From: Dokdonia sp.
Lineage (GTDB): Bacteria; Bacteroidota; Bacteroidia; Flavobacteriales; Flavobacteriaceae
Direction: 5' to 3'
NCBI GenBank assembly: GCA_020630915.1
Contig: JAHDIF010000004.1
Location: 124,001-188,000, forward strand
Length of the DNA: 64,000 nt
The first letter of the stretch is position 1, and the number at the start of each line of letters is the position of its first letter. The notes beneath the pieces are model-generated. The model ran no database searches. It had not been told where the DNA came from and worked only from the letters and a program-made list of their open reading frames with translations. Position numbers and translations under genes: made by a program. This document shows positions 47,247 through 55,861 of this stretch, in pieces.

Positions 47247-50200
47247 TTACTTCTTCACAAAACGTTTGTTATGTGTCTCATTTCCTATCGCTACTTCTAT
47301 AATATATACACCAGCCTTTAATCTAGAAACATCAAGCGTATTGCTAAAGGCTCCTTTCATAACAATCTGACCGACCATATTATACATCGTATAACTTTCT
47401 GCATCTTCTCCTATAACATCAATAGACAGCTGTCCTCTTGTTACTGGATTAGGGAAAATTCTAAAGTCAAAAGACGCTGTTGGTCTTGTAATAGGATCAC
47501 TAGAATCATCACCAGCAAATCCTTGAGCAGCAGCACCTATAATCACGGTATAATCTTCTACTTCTCCATAGGTAAAGCTCTCACACGCTGTTGGAATTCC
47601 ATTGTACTTCATAGAAACTCTCATACGAGTAGCCCCTTGCGAAGCACCTGCTGGTACACTAAAGCTACCTGTGATTGGCGTTGCTGTAGTAGCAGCCCTT
47701 GTAAACACTTGTTCTCCAGCATCATCAAAATCTCCATCTCTATTAAAGTCTACCCACACACTGTATGCTTCTTGATACACAGTACCTGTCCACTCTGGAG
47801 TTATTGTTATTGAGTTAGAAGTTCCTAAGGTTGTAGATAGATTTGTAAAATCTCCGTAACCACCAGCAGACGCACCCGAGCTATTATCAATACCTCCTAT
47901 TTGTACTCTTTGGATGTATTCATCATTGGTATTATTTCCATTAGATGCACAATACCCAGATGGTGGTCCTGTATCTCCACCTGCTTGTAAACGTGCATTA
48001 TCAATAGCAACGTCAGATTGCCAAGTTCCTCCTGTCACACGGTTAAAACGCAATTGTATAGCGCTTCCTGCATAAGCAGCAAGGTCTACGGAAACAGTAT
48101 TCCATTGATTACCTTGGCTTCCTGTCTGATTCCAAAGACTTGACCAAGATCCCCCATTGTCTGTACTAACTTCTAAATCTACACGTCCTCCATCTGTAGA
48201 TCCAAACATATGGTAATCAAAAACAAATGACACTTCTGTATCTCCACTTAAATCAAAACAAGGTGAGTTTAATATGGCTCTTTTATTAGGGTAACCAGTT
48301 CCATTTCCTGAAGCTTCTACATATACATAGAAGGATCCGTCTGATCCGCTAGAAGGTCCTGTATTACTAGAAGGTGTGCCTCCTGAATCTCTTGTCCAAT
48401 TTAGATCATCTCCTGCGGCTTGTGTCCATAATCCAAAATTAGCCTCATAGCTTTCTGAATAAGGTGCTGTCTCCCCTCCTACACATCCCCCTGGAGGCGC
48501 TGTCGTTTCTGTTGTTGCAGAAACAGTATTACTATCTCCAGAGATATTTCCTGCTGCATCTTTTGCTCTTACTTTAAATTGGTATGTCGTTCCTTCTGCA
48601 AGACCTGATATGGTTGCCGTTGTTCCCGCTACTTCACCCAAGTTGTTTGTCCCTTGGAAAACATCATATCCGGTTACCGAAACATTATCTGAACTTGCTG
48701 TCCAAGAAAGGCTCACTGTAGAAATCGTAACATCTGTTACAGAAAGATTTGTTGGATCACTAGGCGCCTGTGTATCAGCCGTAGTGGTAGTTATACCAAA
48801 TCCATCTATCGCAATATCTCCTTGCCAAGATGCAGCACTTGTTCCTCTAAAACGTAATTGTACAGTACCAGAATATCCTGCTAAACTTACATTTGCGTTT
48901 AGCCAGGCGGCACCTTGATCGCCAGATTGCGACCAAATTTCTGTCCAAGTCTGACTTCCATCTTCTCTTGCTTCAAGACGCACCGTTCCTACTGCATTTC
49001 CTGTCATTTGATAGTTAAAACTTGCTTCTGCTCCACTAGTTCCAGATAAATTAAAACAAGGTGAATTTAAAATTGCTGTTTTATTAGGGTATCCAGATCC
49101 ATTACCAGAAACCTCAAGGTATATATAGAAAGTTCCCTCATTTGCTCCAGAAGGCCCTGTACTACTAGAAGGTGTACCTCCTGAATTAATAGTCCAATCT
49201 AAATCATCTCCTGTGTCTTGAGACCACGCTCCTAAAGTACTTTCAAACCCTTCTGAATAAGGAAAACTAGCTACTGTAGTGTCACAAGATGCGGGAGGTG
49301 GTGGTGCGGTACAACCACTTGTAAAAGAGGTGATTTGATCTGTATTAGTATTTGTCCCTCCATTAGAATTCTCGACAGCGTCTACCCCTACGCCTCGTCG
49401 AGCAAAAGCATCCCAGATAAGACAATTGTATTGCCCTCCATAAAGATCTTGATCAGCTTGAAGAATTCCGTCACGGCCAGATACAAAACCAGGATTGTTA
49501 GCAGTATTTTTTAAACCTTCTATTACGAGCGCCATGGCAATATTATTTCCTCCATTACCATTATATTGATCTGCATCATAACCCTCTAAATCTATCAAAT
49601 CCCAAGTCATATCCCATAGAATTGTTGCAAAACCGTACCCCACACCGTGCGGTACAGAGAGTCCTCCTATATCTCCATAATCAGTTCCATTGACAGCTAA
49701 GTCTGTACTATATCTTGTCGGGCGAATTCCTGCCCCAGTTGTAGGTTGACCAATGGCATAGGTACCCACACCTCTTGCTGTATTTCTATCATCTCCAGGA
49801 CGAATAGTCATTACTAGGCCGAACCAATCAGACCATCCTTCACCCATTTGTTCAGATCCTCCTAATGCGTTTGTTGCTGGTCCTCCTACGAGTCTAGTTG
49901 AAATACCGTGCCCATATTCGTGAGCTATAATCACATTATCTAAATCTCCATCACGTGTTGGGTTGGTAAATAAGAACATCTGCATTCTAGGATTACCTCC
50001 CTCTGGTGGAGTCGCAAAATTTGCATTGTTTGTGCCGCTTCCGTCCTGTGCATCTGCATTTACAGAATCACTTCCAGTCCCTCCTTTTCCATAATTATTC
50101 TCTTGGAAGTTACCGGATGCCTCGTTGAATCCGTACTGATACCATACATCGTGCATAATATTATTCCAGTAAAATAAATTTGTAGTAGCTGCTGGTAAAA

Positions 50201-51203
50201 ATGTAGATGGCGCATTGTTTAAGTTTAATCCAAAATTGAAATCTAATGCTGCTCCCCCGTCTGGTCGTATACCACTACCATTATTTCCATTTGTATCTTC
50301 TTGAGCAAGTACATTATTTCCTCTCGTATAGGTAAACTCTGCCCCAGCCTGACCATTTGTATCGTGCCACCCATAAGGTGACGCTGTTGCATTTGCAGGA
50401 TCTGTCACTATGGTTCTGTTACCATGACTAGGACTCTCTATTCCTAAGGGATATACATTGTAAGAACCTCCACCTACAAACGTAGTTTCTGGAGCTGCAG
50501 TAGTTTCTGTTATTGGACCGTAAACTACCTCTTCTACAGGGTTGTTAGTTGTATGGTTGTGTTCACTATGATTTGGATCTTCAAAACTACAGCTTACTAC
50601 CCAATCATCTGAGAATATGATTTCTCCTGAGGCAGCATCTACTACTTCATTCCACCAATGTTGTCCATCAAGTTGATAGATACTCACCTTCCATCCTAAG
50701 CTCAGTGTGCCCTGAATATCCATGTAAATCTTATCTACAGTAATAGGTTCAAGGCTTATTCCTGAGTTTTCGTAAATGAAAGAATTTGCATTTCTAGAAG
50801 TGCCATTTAATGCTTTAGGTGTGGTTAATCTGTGCGCACCTACTACTTTCATTATTGCAGCTTCTGGTGAAAGAGATGTCTGTAACCCTTGTGCCTTTTC
50901 CTCTATATCAGCAACAAATTGATTAATAAACCAAGTCACTCTACCATTATTTAAAGTGAGCTTATATCTACCATTTTCAACAGGTATTCCTTGATACTTT
51001 TGTTGTACGTAAACGTGTTGAATGGTCGGATTAAGAGATGGGACAATGTCAGTAATATCCCATTCTGCCACATCTGGCACTTTCATATTAGATTCTCCCA
51101 CACTGCTCGCCATAAATTCTTGTACAAGGCTTTGTACATTTTGAGCAGTCATCGTTTGTCCAATCGCTAACAGCGTGATGACAAAAATGTAAATTTTCTT
51201 CAT
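47247..51203 (-). CDS. M36 (fungalysin) metalloprotease with two MAM-like domains, FN3, GEVED domain and T9SS sorting domain
   Basis: IIAHEYGHGISTRLVGG; FPNPVTRGQLSIDVIG...YNMVGQIVMKG...LKAGVYIIEV C-terminus. Confidence 0.92.
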   Translation of the reverse strand: MKKIYIFVITLLAIGQTMTAQNVQSLVQEFMASSVGESNMKVPDVAEWDITDIVPSLNPTIQHVYVQQKYQGIPVENGRYKLTLNNGRVTWFINQFVADIEEKAQGLQTSLSPEAAIMKVVGAHRLTTPKALNGTSRNANSFIYENSGISLEPITVDKIYMDIQGTLSLGWKVSIYQLDGQHWWNEVVDAASGEIIFSDDWVVSCSFEDPNHSEHNHTTNNPVEEVVYGPITETTAAPETTFVGGGSYNVYPLGIESPSHGNRTIVTDPANATASPYGWHDTNGQAGAEFTYTRGNNVLAQEDTNGNNGSGIRPDGGAALDFNFGLNLNNAPSTFLPAATTNLFYWNNIMHDVWYQYGFNEASGNFQENNYGKGGTGSDSVNADAQDGSGTNNANFATPPEGGNPRMQMFLFTNPTRDGDLDNVIIAHEYGHGISTRLVGGPATNALGGSEQMGEGWSDWFGLVMTIRPGDDRNTARGVGTYAIGQPTTGAGIRPTRYSTDLAVNGTDYGDIGGLSVPHGVGYGFATILWDMTWDLIDLEGYDADQYNGNGGNNIAMALVIEGLKNTANNPGFVSGRDGILQADQDLYGGQYNCLIWDAFARRGVGVDAVENSNGGTNTNTDQITSFTSGCTAPPPPASCDTTVASFPYSEGFESTLGAWSQDTGDDLDWTINSGGTPSSSTGPSGANEGTFYIYLEVSGNGSGYPNKTAILNSPCFNLSGTSGAEASFNYQMTGNAVGTVRLEAREDGSQTWTEIWSQSGDQGAAWLNANVSLAGYSGTVQLRFRGTSAASWQGDIAIDGFGITTTTADTQAPSDPTNLSVTDVTISTVSLSWTASSDNVSVTGYDVFQGTNNLGEVAGTTATISGLAEGTTYQFKVRAKDAAGNISGDSNTVSATTETTAPPGGCVGGETAPYSESYEANFGLWTQAAGDDLNWTRDSGGTPSSNTGPSSGSDGSFYVYVEASGNGTGYPNKRAILNSPCFDLSGDTEVSFVFDYHMFGSTDGGRVDLEVSTDNGGSWSSLWNQTGSQGNQWNTVSVDLAAYAGSAIQLRFNRVTGGTWQSDVAIDNARLQAGGDTGPPSGYCASNGNNTNDEYIQRVQIGGIDNSSGASAGGYGDFTNLSTTLGTSNSITITPEWTGTVYQEAYSVWVDFNRDGDFDDAGEQVFTRAATTATPITGSFSVPAGASQGATRMRVSMKYNGIPTACESFTYGEVEDYTVIIGAAAQGFAGDDSSDPITRPTASFDFRIFPNPVTRGQLSIDVIGEDAESYTMYNMVGQIVMKGAFSNTLDVSRLKAGVYIIEVAIGNETHNKRFVKK

Positions 51204-51476
51204 AATTACTTAAATATTAGTTGGTTTTTAATCAATTGAGTGAATTATCATTAAATATTTTATAAAAAAACAAATAATACTGTCATATTCATAATTTTTT
51301 CGATGAACTACACAAAAATATTTTAACAAAGCATTAAGATTTAACCGTTTCCAATAATCATTAAACAAATGACCCTCTCTTTTCTAAAAATTTAGATAAA
51401 TTATTCAAATAATATCAAAGACCATTTTGTGCCAAACGACTAGATTCTCTTCCTATATTTTAGGTATTTTTACCTA

Positions 51477-53180
51477 ATGGCTACTTCAAATATCCTTACC
51501 ATTAACAATCTCTCCATCTCCTTTATCCAAAGAAGTGAAAGTACCCATGCGGTAAGAGACGTTTCTTTTTGTCTTAAAAAAAATGAAATATTAGGTATTG
51601 TAGGAGAGTCTGGATCTGGAAAATCAGTCACCTCTTTAGCCATCTTGGGATTACTAGATAAGAAAAATCTAGAAATCTCAGGAAACATTTCTTATAAGAA
51701 TATATCTCTTCTAGACCTTAAAGAAACAGAATTTCGTGGCTATAGAGGCAGCGAGATTTCAATGATTTTTCAAGAACCCATGAGCTCTCTCAATCCCTCA
51801 CTTAGATGTGGTTTTCAGGTTGTAGAAATTCTTAGGTGTCATACTCAGCAATCTAGAAAAGAGGCAAAAAAAACAGCTCTATCACTTTTGAAAAAAGTAA
51901 AGCTCCCAAATCCAGAGGCTATTTTCACATCTTATCCTCATCAAATTAGTGGTGGCCAAAAACAGCGTGTGATGATTGCAATGGCTATTGCTTGTAAGCC
52001 TCAAATATTAATAGCCGATGAACCTACTACGGCTTTAGATGTAACGGTTCAAAAGGAAATTCTCCTTCTTTTAAAAGAACTACAACAGGAAACAGGGATG
52101 AGTATCATATTTATAAGTCACGATCTATCACTTGTGAGTGAAGTGGTAGATAAGGTACTGGTTATGTACAAAGGAAAGGTGGTGGAGTATGCTTTCGCGA
52201 AAGCATTATTCTCAAACCCTCAGCAAACCTATACAAAAGCATTGCTAAACGCCAGACCCTCACTAGATGTGAGACTAAAACAATTACCTACCATAACAGA
52301 CTTTCTGGAAAAAAGATCAAAACAAATTGTAGAACAGCCAAAAGAACGTTCTGAAAGATTGAAATCACTGTATGCTCAAAAGCCTCTTTTAGAAATCATC
52401 AATGTAGAAAAAACGTATATCACTAAATCTGGTCTTTTCACTAAAACACGAGAAGTTAAAGCCGTAAAGGATGTGTCTTTTTCTATTTACCCAGGAGAAA
52501 CACTAGGACTGGTGGGGGAGTCTGGCTGTGGAAAGTCTACCCTAGGTAATGCTATATTGCAATTAACCCCAGCAACTCATGGTACCATATTATATAAAGG
52601 GCAAAATATTATTGGCCTCTCTGGCAAAAAATTGAGATCGCTTCGTAAAGACATACAGATTATATTTCAAGATCCGTACGCTTCTTTAAATCCAAGAGTC
52701 ACAATAGGACAAGCCATTATGGAGCCTATGAAGGTACACAGCCTCTACAGTTCCTCTCAAGAACGGAAAGAAAGAGCACTCTATCTTATGGAAAGAGTAG
52801 GGCTGGATACATCTCATTTCAATAGATATCCTCATCAATTTAGTGGTGGACAAAGGCAGCGTATTGGGATTGCCAGAACAATAGCTGTAGAGCCTCAGCT
52901 AATTATATGTGACGAATCTGTAAGTGCTCTAGATATTTCTGTGCAGGCGCAGGTCTTAAATCTTCTTAATGAATTAAAAAACGATTTTGGATTTACCTAC
53001 ATTTTTATTTCGCACGACTTAGCTGTAGTAAAATACATGTCAGACCAACTTGTGGTTATGCAAAGTGGACAAATAAAGGAAATAGGTGATGCAGATACTA
53101 TTTATGAAAACCCCGCAAGTGAGTATACTAAAAGTCTTATAGCGGCCATCCCTAAAGGGTTATTCTTAAATCATAAATAG
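51477..53180 (+). CDS. Dipeptide/oligopeptide ABC transporter ATP-binding protein (two fused ABC domains)
   Basis: Two Walker A (GESGSGKS, GESGCGKS), two signature (ISGGQKQR, FSGGQRQR) motifs. Confidence 0.95.
   Translation: MATSNILTINNLSISFIQRSESTHAVRDVSFCLKKNEILGIVGESGSGKSVTSLAILGLLDKKNLEISGNISYKNISLLDLKETEFRGYRGSEISMIFQEPMSSLNPSLRCGFQVVEILRCHTQQSRKEAKKTALSLLKKVKLPNPEAIFTSYPHQISGGQKQRVMIAMAIACKPQILIADEPTTALDVTVQKEILLLLKELQQETGMSIIFISHDLSLVSEVVDKVLVMYKGKVVEYAFAKALFSNPQQTYTKALLNARPSLDVRLKQLPTITDFLEKRSKQIVEQPKERSERLKSLYAQKPLLEIINVEKTYITKSGLFTKTREVKAVKDVSFSIYPGETLGLVGESGCGKSTLGNAILQLTPATHGTILYKGQNIIGLSGKKLRSLRKDIQIIFQDPYASLNPRVTIGQAIMEPMKVHSLYSSSQERKERALYLMERVGLDTSHFNRYPHQFSGGQRQRIGIARTIAVEPQLIICDESVSALDISVQAQVLNLLNELKNDFGFTYIFISHDLAVVKYMSDQLVVMQSGQIKEIGDADTIYENPASEYTKSLIAAIPKGLFLNHK
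52191..52204. repeat. GCTTTCGCGAAAGC palindrome (ABC ATPase, AFAK)
   Basis: Exact 14-mer. Confidence 0.95.
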
Positions 53181-53309
53181 AAATACGCATCTGGCTAGAC
53201 GTATGCAGTTATAAGTAAAATGAGCACCTGTTTTCAAGCTTTCAATAACCTTTGCGAGTCTCTTTGGATTAGTATGTTGCAATCTTGTCGTTGTTTATAC
53301 TGGTTAAAA

Positions 53310-53342
53310 CAAAAACCGCAGGGCTCCCCCCGCGGTTTTCTA
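53310..53342 (-). terminator. Intrinsic terminator, better T-tract on minus strand
   Basis: AAAACCGC...GCGGTTTT; minus strand ends GCGGTTTTTGTTTT. Confidence 0.65.
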
Positions 53343-53609
53343 ACAAATCATAACATTAAACACTCGTATGAGTTTCAAAGTTATTCGGTATGAACGATGG
53401 CTAAATGTACTTTAACTTGAATTTTTAACCTTTCGTCGAAATCAATTGCTTGATTTGGGGAGTGCTAAAGTACTATAAATTTACACTTACACAACTATTT
53501 TCTTTAACTTTTTTTGTTTAAATGTTAAAGTTTTGTGTATTTCATCGAATTTTAAGTGTTTTTTGTCGTTGAAATTTAAAAATGGTAGATTTCTAGAGAA
53601 TCGTCACTT

Positions 53610-54284
53610 CTAATTTTTTGAGGTAGAATGTTTAAAAATTTGTGCGATTCTTCCGTTTTTTCTCTTTCCTTTCTTTCTCGTGTCTCTTACATCTTCTACC
53701 TCATAATATGACCGACCATAGTTAGATCGTATATCTTCTCCCAATCTTCTTGCAACTTGATTTGTCATTCGTATCACAAAAACTTCTTCTTGATTAGGAA
53801 ATGACAAATCGCGCCCTGCTTGATCTATTTTCTTACCTCTTGAGCTTGTGTTTTTCTTTCTGGCGTGGTAATCTTCTGTTTCATACAACTCATTATAGCA
53901 GTGTATTAATTCGTGAGCCAGGACTGCCATAGGAGAGTTGTATCCCTTATTACTAGAAAACCACTTTTTCCTATGATTTTTTCTAAAATACACTCCGTGG
54001 GTGTCATAAAAACCAATAGCGTTATGCCCTGGACTGTAAAAGTTTTTTCCTTTGCTGTATCCTATTTTGATATCATTTTCTGTGTCTGCAATTAATACAT
54101 CTATAATATCAACAGTCTCTACCTCATCTTCATCTTTATAGCTAATGGTTAGTGCATTTGTCTTATGAAGATGATCTAATGCCTTTAAGGTGTTTCTTAA
54201 AAAACGATCTTCTATAGAACTATACGTTCTATCTTCTACATAACTATAAAGGTGCTTATTCTTTTTTAAATCGTAAATAGTCAT
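53610..54284 (-). CDS. Putative zinc metallopeptidase, possibly M91/NleD-like
   Basis: MAVLAHELIHCYNELYE (HExxH) and downstream NQEEVFVIRMTNQVARRLGEDIRSNYGRSYYEV. Confidence 0.5.
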   Translation of the reverse strand: MTIYDLKKNKHLYSYVEDRTYSSIEDRFLRNTLKALDHLHKTNALTISYKDEDEVETVDIIDVLIADTENDIKIGYSKGKNFYSPGHNAIGFYDTHGVYFRKNHRKKWFSSNKGYNSPMAVLAHELIHCYNELYETEDYHARKKNTSSRGKKIDQAGRDLSFPNQEEVFVIRMTNQVARRLGEDIRSNYGRSYYEVEDVRDTRKKGKRKNGRIAQIFKHSTSKN

Positions 54285-54285
54285 C

Positions 54286-54942
54286 TTAAAATTGCATTTC
54301 TGGTATTTCTCCCTCAACAATGAGTGTTCCCTCTGTAGCATTATCAATCTCTTCTACAGACACTCCTGGAGCACGTTCTAGTAATTTAAAACCTTGAGGC
54401 GTGACTTCTAGAACTGCAAGGTTGGATACTATCTTTTTTACACATCCTACACCTGTTAATGGTAAAGAGCACTTTTTAAGTAGTTTGGAAGCACCAGCTC
54501 TGTTAGTGTGCATCATTGCGACAATAATGTTCTCTGCACTTGCCACTAGATCCATCGCTCCTCCCATACCTTTTACCATCTTCCCTGGTATCTTCCAGTT
54601 TGCTATGTCTCCATTTTCTGCTACCTCCATTGCTCCTAGAATGGTAAGATCTACGTGCTTGCCTCTTATCATGCCAAAACTGGTCGCACTATCAAAAAAG
54701 CTAGCGCCCGGCAAGGTTGTTATGGTTTGCTTTCCTGCATTAATAATATCTGCATCTTCTTCTCCTTCAAAAGGGAAAGGGCCCATTCCTAAAACACCAT
54801 TCTCACTCTGAAATTCTACCTCTATATCTTCTCGTACATAATTTGCCACAAGTGTAGGGATACCTATACCTAGATTAACATAATATCCGTCTTGGACTTC
54901 TTTTGCAATACGCTGTGCTATTTGTGTTTTATCTAATGCCAT
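54286..54942 (-). CDS. 3-oxoacid CoA-transferase subunit B
   Basis: GYYVNLGIGIPTLVANYV, ENGVLGMGPFP, GGAMDLV. Confidence 0.93.
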   Translation of the reverse strand: MALDKTQIAQRIAKEVQDGYYVNLGIGIPTLVANYVREDIEVEFQSENGVLGMGPFPFEGEEDADIINAGKQTITTLPGASFFDSATSFGMIRGKHVDLTILGAMEVAENGDIANWKIPGKMVKGMGGAMDLVASAENIIVAMMHTNRAGASKLLKKCSLPLTGVGCVKKIVSNLAVLEVTPQGFKLLERAPGVSVEEIDNATEGTLIVEGEIPEMQF

Positions 54943-54950
54943 ATTTTTAA

Positions 54951-54980
54951 TTCCCACGAAGATGGGAATCTCTTCCCACA
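54951..54980. repeat. TTCCCAcgaagaTGGGAA palindromic element (TTCCC-family)
   Basis: Inverted repeat in the intergenic gap of the CoA-transferase pair. Confidence 0.5.
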
Positions 54981-55026
54981 ATCGTTTACTTTAATGTTAG
55001 TTTTGTATCATTTAGAATTAACTAAA

Positions 55027-55728
55027 CTACTCTCTCTTCCTTACCGTGAGTTGTTCTATGCGTTTTTCATATTTGTCTCCTTGAAAAATACGTTGGACAA
55101 ATATTCCTGGGATATGTACCTGATTAGGATCTAGTGTTCCTGCAGGCACAAGTTCTTCTACCTCTACAACAGTAATTCTAGCGGCTCCACACATATTGGG
55201 ATTAAAGTTACGAGCGGTTCCTTTAAATATGAGGTTCCCAGCTTCGTCCCCTTTCCAAGCTTTTACAAAGGCAAAATCTGCCTCAAATGCACATTCTAGA
55301 ATATGCATCTTCCCATTAAATTCTCTGGATTCCTTTCCCTCTGCGACTTCTGTCCCGTAACCAGCGGGTGTGTAAAATGCTGGAAAACCTGCTTGGGCAG
55401 CTCTGCACCTTTCGGCTAATGTTCCTTGAGGTATTAATTCTACTTCTAACTCGCCACTAAGCATCTGTCGTTCAAACTCAGCATTCTCTCCCACATACGA
55501 AGATATCATCTTTTTGATCTGATGTTTTTGTAATAGCAAGCCAAGTCCAAAATCATCTACGCCTGCATTGTTAGAGATACACGTAAGTTTATTTACATTG
55601 CGTCTTACTAATTCGGCAATGGCGTTCTCAGGAATTCCGCTCAAGCCAAAACCTCCTAGCATTAACGTCATCCCATTACCTACTCCATTCAATGCTTCTT
55701 GAACACCGGCTACTTTTTTTGTTATCAT
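55027..55728 (-). CDS. 3-oxoacid CoA-transferase subunit A
   Basis: [34 protein letters not shown]. Confidence 0.93.
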   Translation of the reverse strand: MITKKVAGVQEALNGVGNGMTLMLGGFGLSGIPENAIAELVRRNVNKLTCISNNAGVDDFGLGLLLQKHQIKKMISSYVGENAEFERQMLSGELEVELIPQGTLAERCRAAQAGFPAFYTPAGYGTEVAEGKESREFNGKMHILECAFEADFAFVKAWKGDEAGNLIFKGTARNFNPNMCGAARITVVEVEELVPAGTLDPNQVHIPGIFVQRIFQGDKYEKRIEQLTVRKRE

Positions 55729-55776
55729 AGTTTACTATTTGCTCTTTAAAAATACGAAAAAAAAGAGGATGAAGAG

Positions 55777-55810
55777 GCTTTCCTGTCGGCAGGCAGGCAG
55801 GCGCGAAAGC
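55777..55810. repeat. Hybrid palindrome: GCTTTC / CTGTCGGCAGGCAGGCAGGC / GCGAAAGC
   Basis: Exact GCTTTC...GCGAAAGC halves separated by 20 bp. Confidence 0.85.
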
Positions 55811-55812
55811 AT

Positions 55813-55847
55813 AAAAAAACCCCTACACTATTGTAGAGGTTTTTAAA
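55813..55847 (-). terminator. Intrinsic terminator downstream of PBP1A gene
   Basis: AAAAACCCCTACA-ctat-TGTAGAGGTTTTT. Confidence 0.7.
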
Positions 55848-55861
55848 GTTCTAAAGCCAAG

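Noticed and set aside
53610-54284. Type III secretion effector
   Set aside because: No secretion system, chaperone or island hallmarks in the window; only HExxH and weak M91 resemblance.
55783-55802. AGGC tandem tract as an ordinary microsatellite
   Set aside because: It sits exactly inside the palindrome arms, and a related insert occurs at 47148; better explained as a nested repeat.
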